Assembly (NCBI GenBank): GCA_002633005.1
Contig: NMRA01000216.1
Location: 592,441 to 656,440 of the forward strand
DNA from: Phoronis australis
Taxonomy: Eukaryota; Phoronida; Phoronidae
Direction: 5' to 3'
DNA length: 64,000 nucleotides
Part shown: positions 1 to 10,340 of the stretch, in pieces
How the letters are laid out: each line of letters opens with the position of its first letter
Numbering within the stretch: the stretch's first letter is position 1
Notes under the pieces: model-generated
Told to the model about the DNA's origin: nothing
The model's input: the letters and a program-made list of their open reading frames with translations, nothing else
Databases searched by the model: none
Program-made: the position numbers and the translations under genes

Positions 1-61
1 AGTTATAATCAAATCTCTTGATTTTTGCTATGGGAACACTTAACTGGAGGCAATTCATTTA

Positions 62-135
62 CAGTGGTCCCACATTCTAAGAACTAGGATCTCCACTAAA
101 TAACGGGCATCAAACTGATTCTCAAAATCCAGGAC
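62..135. repeat. Fold-back hairpin family A, degenerate copy
   Basis: It carries the family core (TCCACTAAATAACGGGCATC and CAAACTGATTCTCAAAAT), matching copies at 5845, 21060 and 29597. The two arms are only partly complementary here. Confidence 0.45.
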
Positions 136-499
136 ACTTGTAACAGGTTGTAGGTTCTGAGCAGACAATAAATCAACGCCACAGAGCAGAATCACACAAT
201 AATGAAGTGTAAGGCCAAAAATAGCTCAACTGTTTCTAGTCTGATCCTGACTCATTTCGAAGCCTCCCCTTCAAAGCGACATCTGGTGGCCCTTGATAAA
301 AAAGACTAAGAAAGATCCTGAAGGATTATGAGCTGTAATCAGGTGACGCTAAAAAGGAGATTAATAAGTATCTCACCCTGAGCTGCCATCATGTAACTTA
401 TGAACGCAGCATCAATTTTCAAATAATAACCCAAATCACACAAAACAGAACCAATTATGTTATTTGTTTGGCCAAATGAGGAACTCCAAATTGTCTTGG

Positions 500-655
500 T
501 GGTCCTATTGAAACAAGGGTATTACCCCTAGAAATGCCATTATTCAGATATTCACAAAGAACCTTTACCCACAAATGATCCCATGCAGATAAAATGCTTC
601 TTGCTCCCAATCAAAGAGGAATACATTATCATTAGGGCCACCAAGTGAACAGAGT
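500..655. repeat. MITE-like family D, copy 1
   Basis: It shares CTATTGAAACAAGGG, TAGAAATGCC and a GGGCCACC end with the copy at 20355-20515. The ends are weakly inverted (TGGTGGTCC against GGGCCACCA). Confidence 0.45.
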
Positions 656-727
656 CAATCAATACTAGACATTATCAAATACTAAGTCGGAAATCAATTT
701 CATGGAAATCCTATCTGTATTACAGGG

Positions 728-3700
728 TCACCTCTTCCCACTCTTGAAGTGTCTGTCATGGTGTAGCCGTGGATGTTTCATTTTAAAATTATACAGCCCA
801 GGAGCAATGACTGTGAGCAGATAGTGCAGGAAAACTGCCGTGAGGCCCCAAATTTTGTGATCCCCTCCTAGGAATACAGGCATGGTGTAGCCAGGAACTG
901 TCAGTGTGCCACGGCGGGTACCGCGGAATGTGGTCTGTCTCACATTTTCTGGCGCACACAGAGACTGGATTGTTCTGGTGAAAATTAACTCTACCTAGAA
1001 TGGTAAAGAATGACAAGTGAAGTGACTGGAATATGAAATTCCGCTAAAGATTGGAAGAGTGTCTTAAGGTTATGCGAGACCTCATTGACAGGTCTGCATA
1101 CTTTGTCAATTATCTTTTACTTTTAGTATCTTCTCTTTAATATTTTTTATTATTCATTTTGTTTCATCAGTCTTTACATGTTAGTTTCTTATTCATCATT
1201 GATTATTTAAATCTTGTCTTTCATTTTGTAATTCTGTTAGTTTGTCTTACTGTCTGTGTATGTTTTCTATGTTATTACTGAGGTCCTCCATGGAAAGCAG
1301 TGAGAACTGATGGGGCTACCCTCATTGTAAATATTACAACAAATAAATACATAAACAAATATATATAAAAATATTTATTTTAACTCCATAGAAGTATATA
1401 TTTTTTGAAAATACAAAGCCTGTAGAATTTGATTTCTGACTTTTTACCATTCTGTTACCAATTGGTCATGCAACCATGTCTTTTATCAGTAAAATTTAGA
1501 AAAAAAGAAATCAAGGCACCTTGATAGCAAAAGAGCAGTACCAATAACAAGATCAAATTTTATTTGATATAAATGTTCAAAATGAGATCTCAAAAACAAA
1601 GCACTGTTCTAATACATCAGTCATTTCATTTCCATTTTATGTCAATCGTAAAAGTCCTATTTTTGGTAGCCCCTCATACGAAAGTTGATTATTTTAAAAA
1701 AAATTCCTAAAGGCATTTTGGAAAACAATGCATAAAGCACAGTACCTGAAAGTTTAAGATATATCCAACCAGTCGTTTCTGAGATATGATGTTCCGAAGT
1801 TGGCCAAATTTGGACATATTTCTAGGGTCCTAAATAACCTTAACCGAAGTTGATTTCATTGCTGGCAATCATTGACATTATAATGAGTCAGTCTCGCTTA
1901 CAAAATTACTTGTCAGAAATTATTGGAAGCTGTAAAAGGTGCAGCAAGCACAACATAACTGAAGTTCGAAAACTGACTTCGCTTAAATCGATCAGAACCA
2001 TTCTTTTTGTTTACAGCTGATTCTTTTTAAATTACGGACTGTTACACTGTCTGGCTAACAGATGTCAAGTTTTAAACCTCGCTGTGAGTACTAAAGGAAG
2101 GAACTAGTTCCCAACTTCTAGTAACACCTATATAGTGTCAGACGCTCATGTATTTAGATGTACAGACTTTGTGCATGCGTATGTATGTGTGTACGTGTGT
2201 CTGCTCAGTGTGTGTGTGTGTGCGTGTGTATGTGTGCGTGCGCATGTGGATTTACTTTGTAATACAGTCAGTATCATACCTCCTTGTCGCAAGGTTTAAG
2301 TGCAGCCACATCAAGTTCACCACAGTATCCAACAACAGGTGTCGCTAGCACAGAAGCCTGTGGAAAACAACAGCCATCATTCAAACAATGGTCACAAATT
2401 ACGGGAAAAATTTTTCAATTTGAGGCAAAAATAATTGCTAAAATTGACATATTTCTATCTCAGATGCTTACCACATTCCTGCAAATGTTAACATTTTTCC
2501 AAATGTTATTTGGTAATAGCTACGCCATACAAACCAAGCTAAAAGCAAAGTAAATTTCCCTTATTCAGTTACTATTGTTGAGAAATTTGACAAAACAAAG
2601 TTTCACCTGTCTGTCATATTGTGTCTCAAACTGAATAACTTTTACCGTAAATAAACATACATAGGGTCTGTGAATACAATTTTTCTATCAAAAAAACTGT
2701 CAACTGATCAATGTCCTGATATGCTTAACCACATAAGACTATATGAGCACACCCATAGTCAAGCGAATGTTAAATTGGATACTTACAACAAATTTAAAGT
2801 AAATGCTCTCAATTACAACTTTAATACTTATTATTTAAGTGAACATGCGGCTACAAACCCCTATTCGGTCCAGGAAGCAAACTCACCACTATAATGTTGG
2901 TCTCAACATGTTCGCTCACTCACTGATTAGAAGTAATCCCCTGTGTTTGAAAGAACTGAAAATTCACTATTCATTGAAACCATGCTTGGTGCATGAAATA
3001 ACATGCCATGGGAACGCAACGTGTAGAGTCTGATCACAAGCAGTTACGAACAGTCAGTGCTTTCGATGCACTGAAATCATTTGCAATTTGACTAGGGAAA
3101 TTTTTGAGACCAATTTCATACTGGTAAACAGCCTAAATCAAAAGTTAGTTTTTGTAACGGCAAAGCCAGATTTACAACCCCTTTAAGAGATATTCTTTGA
3201 TATTTGAATTACTGAGATACTGATCTATGTATTGACACATTTGTTACCATCAAACCATAAGGCAACATCTCTTTAAAATACAAAAAAAAACAGTTTTGAA
3301 AATTGTGGGAATTCACAAAAATGTTACAAGCCTTTGAAAAATGAATAAAGAGCATTTTTGGCTATTATTTTTTAGCAAAACTGGTGACTGTAGTCAACAT
3401 TTATTTCTATTTTTGTACGATTGCCATTTCATCAATTATCTTGAGCATCCACTAAAACTAATGGCCTCTCCTTCAATGCCTTTACTCACCCGAGTGGGTA
3501 AAGAAGCCATCATCCCCCAGACGTCCACTCTGTGGGGGTCTAAGTCCACCTCTTCCTTAGCCTCCCGTAGTGCTGTGTCCACTGCACTCTGGTCACTGTG
3601 GTCAGTTATACCACCAGGGAAACTGGAAGACATCAGACAGGTCACTCTCGATTTGTATCAAAGCTAAAAATTGACTTAGTAATGAAACTATAACAGTATA

Positions 3701-4977
3701 AAAAAGGACAATTAGTGCTTTCACACGTTCTAAATACACCGCAGAATTAAGAAACTTGGTAGAATCCCCATTTGGAACCGTTTCATGCAAGAGGACGCTG
3801 CAGTCTAGTCAGTTAAAATAGCTTATACCCGCACAATTCCTATCCTATGTATAGTTGATGAAACTAGAAAAAAATCCGTTCTTTGCCACGAAATGAGTAG
3901 GGGATGCCACTGCATATTGAAACTGACACAGACAATACTCAGTCAACTTGGAATTCAAAATACCGTAAGTATCTAAGGCTATAAAAAATAATTTTAGGCA
4001 GTCTAGTACAACCACTGTACCAGACAGCCTGCAATTATTTTGGTACAATGCTTGTACCAGTCATGTGCAGGATGCTCAGGTGGGCCCACTGTACTGATCA
4101 CTTGGAACCATTGTTATGCATTATTACAACCAAACGGAGGAGCTAGAGATCTGAGTCAAGGGTCTACCAGTGTACCCCAGTGGGACTCGAACCCACGACC
4201 TTGAGTAAAGGGAGCAGACACTTACGTATCTCAATAGGCCACACTGCCTCCTCACCCAAGATTATAACAAATAATGCAAAATCCTCCCTAATACAATATT
4301 ACTTTCATCTCTTCCCAAATTACACCCATGCACAACGAAACCAAAATACAGGAGTGTGTCCCTATAGAGAGTCTCTGCTAGTTCCAATATGAGAAAGGAC
4401 CTGGGATTTCACCACTCTCAACAGTTGACCAAAGACTTAATCTCACCAATTTAGGACACGGCATGGCTAACAAATTTTATTTTGCCATTTTTTCCAAGCA
4501 ACCTACACAATACATAATTAATTGCTTTTCCATGTTTAAGTTTTGTACCACAGTATCAGACAGTTTAGAAAAATTGTGGGCATTCAGAATAATGCGAGAA
4601 GTGCAAATGGTCATTTTGACAATAATTGTCCAAAATTGGTATGACTTTAAGATAAACCATTAGGTTACATAGCACTGTCACCTGACATCCCCCCTGTGAC
4701 TTCGCACGTGACAAGATCGCTTCATGAACAGCAATGATGGCTCCCCATTCACATGACAAAGAGGTATCAACACAGCTGAGGTGCGACGGTAGGAAGACTT
4801 TGCTTTGGAATACCAAGATGGCATCTTGTGAAATAGCTCCTGACAACGGGATTTGTTTTCATGATCGTATATGTTTTCTAGAGTCACGTGAAAGTGTCGC
4901 CACTGTCGTCGACAGATCAAGTGTTTCCCTCTGATGAGAAAGCTTCCTGAGGTCTTGACAAGCATAACCGATGACAT
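728..4977 (-). CDS. NUDT8: NUDT8-like mitochondrial coenzyme A diphosphatase (Nudix), 4 exons
   Basis: Exons on the minus strand: 4977-4682, 3622-3490, 2357-2280 and 994-728. All junctions are GT-AG and the phases fit (2, 0, 0), giving 257 residues, close to the family length. The start ATG at 4977 has an in-frame TAG just upstream. Residues about 65-75 carry the RTSAVLIPL strand that opens the domain. Exons 1 and 2 join to make GDVSFPGG, the CoA-Nudix signature, followed by the Nudix helix TALREAKEEVDL with the metal-binding glutamates; the usual Gly near its end is Asp. Exon 3 gives TPVVGY, and exon 4 gives the family C-terminus TMPVFLGGDHKIWGLTA. Known family members hydrolyse CoA and acyl-CoA to 3',5'-ADP and phosphopantetheines in mitochondria. 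The N-terminus is rich in Arg, Lys and His, which suits a targeting peptide, but this is inferred. I see no AATAAA on the minus strand between 728 and 1, so the 3' UTR may leave the window. Assignment to NUDT8 over NUDT7 rests on remembered resemblance. Confidence 0.88.
1420..1865 (+). repeat. Interspersed repeat family C, about 440 bp, copy 1
   Basis: It runs from TTTGATTTCTGACTTTTTACC to CCTAAATAACCTTA and matches in order the sequence at 57602-58025. Inverted copies are at 24575-24967 and 31778-32205. It lies in intron 3 of the NUDT8-like gene. No coding capacity or terminal repeat is clear. Confidence 0.6.
2171..2248. repeat. (TG)n microsatellite beside NUDT8-like exon 3
   Basis: An imperfect TG/TATG/TGCG tract. 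On the gene strand it is a CA-rich tract beginning about 31 nt downstream of the exon 3 donor at 2279. Confidence 0.85.
2390..2650 (-). repeat. MITE-like family B copy
   Basis: The reverse complement reads GTAAAAGTTATTCAGTTTGA, then GACACAATATGACAGACAGG and so on, matching the family unit at 48476-48631. It lies in intron 2 of the NUDT8-like gene. Confidence 0.5.
4437..4655 (+). repeat. MITE-like family B copy
   Basis: It begins TAATCTCACCAATTTAGGAC and ends CCAAAATTGGTATGACTTTA, which are inverted relative to each other. It lies in NUDT8-like intron 1, next to exon 1. Confidence 0.6.
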
Positions 4978-7433
4978 TCTACTGAAACCAAGGAAACATA
5001 CTAAACTTAATGTGGCGAAACAGTTTCAAAGAGTGAAATTCAACACATTCTGCACACCATTCTGGCAAAATATATGTGCCTTGTTATCCGTGGAATAATA
5101 CACGCTCAGCATTAGGTGAAGCTAGTATTGTTAAGCTGTGCTCAGCTTATCTGGGCAGCATCATTAGGTTCTGCTAAGACGAATGTGTAAAGGGTCTATC
5201 TACTTCTGTTAGCCACATCTTCATTGGCTAGTTTTTTACACACATAGATGACTTCTGCTCTGCTGGGCGTGGTCTTGATGTAAAGTTGTATATTTATACA
5301 GCCTTGTATCAATGAGGGCAAATAAATGGCCTAATAAAATATGACAAAAAAATGCGCATCCACAAGCGATATATTGTACATAATAAGACATGACTGACCA
5401 GTGTAAATTTTGTAGTAGGCAACAAGTAGCCCCTCAGCTGGCTATGCAGGGGCGACAACACCCTCCATTTGTCTATGTGATTGTGTTAACTTCATCGGGA
5501 TATTTTAAAGGGGCAGTAGGCCAAATACACAGCTTTGTGCTGGGCATAAAAAAAGGCAAAATTAACCATTAAAAATTACACTCTTTTCTGAGTAAACTAA
5601 ATTATTTCAAGTGTTCGAAAAATAGGCATTCTGCCGTTACTTTACTGCTTAAGTTGTGAATGGATCTTGTGCATTGGCTTTCAGTGTAATGAAATATAGC
5701 GTCATCTAGTGACCAGTTTCATTTTTCGCCAATTCTTCAACCAATTGCTTTTCCACGAGGTTGCGTGTAAGTCACAACAAATTATTGCAACTGTTTTCAT
5801 TTTGTTACAACACTTACTATTTAATACCACAAATTTTGGGCACCGGTCGGATATAGCGGTCCCTGATTTAGAGAACCAGTTTTATCCACTAAATAACAGG
5901 CCTGTTATTCAGTGATCGCCTGATTCTATAAATCAGGGACCGCTATATCCGACCAGTTCCCAGTTTTTTGTCATGAATCTGCTATCATCTCCCGAGACAC
6001 TTGCAAAGAATTTAGGAAATGGCGCAAGCGCATGTCATGAGCGTAGGCCTACTGTTTTCAGTGTTTTCAAAACGACGATATAGACTTTTCTTTGCTACAA
6101 AAGGTGGAGAGTAATGCAAGAAAATGGTGTTTTATACACTTGAACGGCTGACACGGGCAAGGTGAGTGTCAGTCGTTGACTCCCAGACTTTGCATGCACC
6201 CCCAATACAATATGTTGATATAAGTTTCACCACGAGGTGATGAGCAGAACTACCCGGGAGGTGTGGAATTTTGAGGTCTGTTGAAGCTTAACTCACAGTG
6301 GTTCCTAGCTGTATTTCGACGATAGTCTTCACACAGCTAGCTAATTCAGTAATTGGCTATGTGATGTGGACTGTGCTGTGGTGGCAGTGTGAAGCCTAAG
6401 GCTAAGGCACACTGCACTGCAGTAGCTGGCATTCAATAGTAAGATAAATCATCACAAACCACAATACATTCATAATGCAAGTAAGCTGCCAGGTTACTCT
6501 CGTTACAATGGATTGTCAGTGTGTATAACCCAATGGCACAAACACAAGGAACAAGATTTTGCACGAAAAAAAGCAGACAGGCTTCTTACCCGGAAGTCAC
6601 TATTCAAGTCATGCGGAGATAAGTGCTTATTGGTACAATATCTTGGCTCACAATATTCTGAAGATACTTAGGTGATATTTAAGTTGTATAGGAACGTTGC
6701 TGATGTATTTAGTACCCCTATTTTAACATCTTATTTTCCAATGGTTAAAACGTTTTTAATTGTGGGATTTTCAAATAATAAAAATAAGACTTTGCAAATT
6801 AAAGCTGACTCTGCATTACATAGGAGCTGATGCAGTTAGCAACATGTACACACAAATTATGTGTCATTTCGTGGTACATTTTGTGTATTTAACGCTTTGA
6901 TAACTAGTACAATGCACAGCCACTATGTCTAGATTACATCGCAGTGCGTGATGAGACGACAGGTATTCTCAAAATTCTTTGTTAAATTCACAGTTTATGC
7001 CTACAAATTGACAGGTGGTGACGTTTATGTTGAGTTACACAGAGCTGAGTGCTTCCGCTACTGCGGGCTTAGGCTTAAAAGGGAACTGTATTTTATTCTG
7101 AATGAATTCTGGATAGTTTTCTATGAATTGTTGATTAATTTCACAAATAATTCAACTCCAAAAATTAAACTTATGTTCTCTAACGAAGCTCAAAATATTA
7201 CCGGCTTGGAGCGCTGCTTAGTCTCGTGACGTATTTGGCGGGGGCAAAGTCACTGTCCTGTGTTAGCGTGCAATCAAGTAGCGTTTTTTATATTGTCGGA
7301 ATAAGAAATTTTAGTGTGAAATTTCGGGTCACAAGGGATACCTGTTTGAGCCAAGGCAACACAAAGTGATACCTAGTCATCGCCATCGTCAGACGAAAAT
7401 TTGCCGGTGTAACTGGTGTCAGTGACTGTGCAA
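4978..7433. other. Intergenic region between the NUDT8-like and SPRY genes
   Basis: No convincing exon is seen on either strand. It holds the perfect fold-back element at 5845-5954. The two genes are divergent, so the region probably contains both 5' ends; a CCGGAAGT motif lies near 6590 and a CpG-richer stretch begins near 7200. Confidence 0.5.
5845..5954. repeat. Fold-back hairpin family A, best-preserved copy
   Basis: The ends GGTCGGATATAGCGGTCCCT and AGGGACCGCTATATCCGACC are perfect inverted repeats. The centre is the palindrome AATAACAGGCCTGTTATT, so the whole 110 bp can form one hairpin. Confidence 0.85.
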
Positions 7434-7503
7434 TGTGGACTCTAGCCATCCAGTCAGCCAGTTGTCAGCCAATACTCCGGCAGCTCTGTAAACTTGAAGG
7501 GTT
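7434..7503 (+). other. Possible 5' exon of the SPRY gene (probably non-coding)
   Basis: An ATG at 7434 opens 23 codons ending at a strong donor (TTG then GTAAGT at 7504). Spliced to the acceptor at 10266 it would read the next exon out of the SPRY frame and stop soon after. If it belongs to this gene it is therefore a 5' UTR exon carrying a short upstream ORF. The surrounding 7200-7900 is richer in CpG than its flanks, as expected of a promoter. The only evidence is the donor site and base composition. Confidence 0.3.
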
Positions 7504-10266
7504 GGTAAGTTACCGACTGTACCTGTATGAAGACTATCGTACCACTGTGTGTTGAGCTCCGTTAACCCCGAAATTTCAGACAGCCGTTGACTACCCGGGT
7601 ATAGTTGACTCAGTTATGCTCGTCACCTCGTCGTAAAACTTAGGCTACATCAACATATAAAGCTAACGGACCGGCGGGGGCGCATGCAAAATCTGATATA
7701 GTCACCCGACACTTCCATTGTTCGTTGCAGCCGTTTAAGTGGAAAACAATCAAATAAACGTCCTTTGGTAGCATAATTTGCCGCCTTTTTAACAAAGAAG
7801 TGTGTCGTCCGTTTCAAGAACAGCACGCTCGTGACACGGCGCACGCGCCATTTCATAAAAATTTGAGACGTCTTTCGGGACATCATAACAGCTTCGCAGC
7901 ACCAAGGTTGTTCTAAAATTCGGTTTGCTGGTGTAAAAATACTAAAAACTTGAAACAAAATGAAACAAGCTCCGATAATTTGTTATAACATGTACGCAAC
8001 CTAGGTACCGTCAGCGACGAACACATGATAAAAGAATCAGGGGGAAAAGAAACTGGTAAAGGTCAGGTGACGTAATCGCAAAAAGCCGACTCAAGAAAAC
8101 ACATCACAATTTTACTAGCACCAGCCGATGAACGATCGCTAACATTTCCAACACCGGTAAATACAGAAGTTAGTTTACTCTAGGAACCTGTTTCCTAGGT
8201 TTACTCAAGGATGACTTAGTTTTAATGACATTTATTTGAGTCAGATTTTATTTGCACATTTTTTACCCATATCGGCTTAAACCTGTAGGCCTATATCTAG
8301 TATACACTGAGCTTTGGGCTGGTAACCCGGCGATGGTATGCGATGACCATCCCTTTAGAAGACGCCTTTTTCGAAGAGTTTGAGCAACCAGGTGCCATAC
8401 AAAAAGGCATAGCGAACCTTTTACGGCACTGTGGCAAACAATAAAAAATAAGGACGATTGATACAATGATAAATTACGATGTAAACTCTTCAAATATGAC
8501 ATAAGCAATGAATGTGCAAAGCAGCCGATACCCCGCCGTTCACGTCACTGACACATCAGCTAATCAGCGATCGCTTTCAGAATTCAGTGTTTTGACCATG
8601 AATACGAATTGGCTTTTGTTTGGCACGCAAGTCAGGCAAATGCGAGTTTTATTTGTATGTTAGAACCGATTAACTGTAACATTATTTTGACTACAGTCCC
8701 CTTTTAACCTGAGTGGCTTAGTTAAGGTTCGATTGCCTGGGTTTGCCAGCCAGCTACAGACTGCAGTAGGCCTACATAGCTGTGACTGACTGAAAGTCAA
8801 AATGCTATTTATTAATAGTTTTGATGTCCCAAAGTTGGAATGCATTGGCAAATTGGTTTCCCAAGTAGTTCTCAACACTGTCTTATTATCAAACTGTTTT
8901 TTTTTTTGCTGGTAACTAATCTGCTAAATTGCATCTGCCTGAGGATCACTTGCACGATTTAATCGGAAGTATTCATTCCACACTAGTCTTAATTCACCAA
9001 CCTGTAAATGATGGTTAATGAAGTATCAGTGACAGATATACTGTCTCCGCATATTTAGCCTTTTTGCCTAGGGGCAGCTGTTTCCTGTGCACTAATTGAG
9101 TTGTTGATCTGATGCACATAGTTATTAGCCGAAAATTATGCGTATAATTCCTTGCAAAGTGTAAAAACTGAAAATTTAACTAACTTGGCGCCCGGCAACA
9201 ATTTGTTAGTTCTATGATGATAGTGTGGGACGGAGGGGACCACATATAATTTGGAAGGTCTATGATGTACATAACACGATATTGTCATGGTACACCTAGT
9301 AGCCAGCACACCTATTCGGGATAGTCAAAATTTCTGAGTACATCAAAATTCTAAAGGTAGTTCAATTAGCATCATAAGCTTAAGTAATGTTTTTTATTAT
9401 CCCATGGCATGAGTAGGTAATAGCTTGTTCAGACTGGTGATAACTGCATCTTAGTTGTAGTTCCTAAAGTCCCTAAGATTTCTTCGTGGCCATTTTGCAT
9501 AATGTGAGGGATGAAGTTTGTCCTTGCAGTATATTTCATAACACCCTGAGAAAACATTGCAGCACTGTCCACGCAGGCGTTTATCTAGAATTTTGAAAAT
9601 AGGGTGTCCAAAATGGGTTCCCAATATTCCAGGGCATCCATAATTCTGACGCGTAACCCCCCCCACCTCCAGCAATCGCCCCAAACACACAGATTGTTTT
9701 TACAAGGTTTTTACATCTAAGTTTACAAAACAGCCTTCTGTAGTGAGCATTTTTAGTAAAAAATTGGTGTAGACCAAGACTTTTACAATGCTATCAACCA
9801 GGTGTGAGCATAGCAACAATGTATATACTTTGTATATACATTGTATATTTCTTCCTGCTTTGAAAAAAGCCCCCACTGAGGATTCAGAGGCTTCCTAGTT
9901 ATCATTACAATGTGTGAGTCCAAACTTGAAAGGTTCCTATTGACAGTGGGCGTCCAAATGATACATTGGGTGTCCTTGCCAGAGCATCCATATTAGTGCT
10001 AGGGCCTACGCTGCATAAAGGCCTGAGTCCACGTTACGACATGAATTTGGTTAACAATCCTAAAATGTTTATTTTTTGTTTTATGATGTCTGTTCAGTTC
10101 AAATCATGCTAATGATGACTAGTTTTTCGCAATGTTAATTTTGGCGAGAAATTAGAAATAAATAAAATTTCACAAGTCTATCTTGTGTTCTAAATTGAAG
10201 ATTGTTTAACTTTGCATTTTATTTACTTTTAAGTCTAGTAATTGTCATTTGTTTTTGTGTTTTTAG
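7504..10266. other. Probable first intron / 5' region of the SPRY gene
   Basis: No supported exon is seen. It holds a palindrome at 9816-9844 (ACAATGTATATAC and its complement around TTT) and a short T-tract at 8900. The CpG content falls off after about 8200. Confidence 0.4.
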
Positions 10267-10340
10267 GAATCTGTGCAATATGTAAAGTGGAATCTTCACT
10301 TTTCAAATGGAATTTAGCCAAGAAACTTGACACAGTCATA

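Larger units (their letters stand above)
1..727. other. 3' flank of the NUDT8-like gene; repeats only
   Basis: No coding potential is seen. It holds a degenerate fold-back element (about 62-135) and a MITE-like copy (about 500-650), both members of families found elsewhere in the window. On the minus strand it may be NUDT8-like 3' UTR or flank. Confidence 0.5.

Noticed and set aside
7434-7503. ATG exon as the translation start of the SPRY protein
   Set aside because: Its phase-0 donor does not fit the phase of the next exon, and joining it leads to an early stop. It is kept only as a possible 5' UTR exon.
7650-7958. 102-codon minus-strand open frame upstream of the SPRY gene
   Set aside because: It has no recognisable domain and lies in CpG-richer promoter-like DNA where stops are rarer.
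9816-9844. Short palindrome in SPRY intron 1
   Set aside because: It is a 13-bp AT-rich inverted repeat, expected by chance in DNA of this composition, with no sister copies seen.
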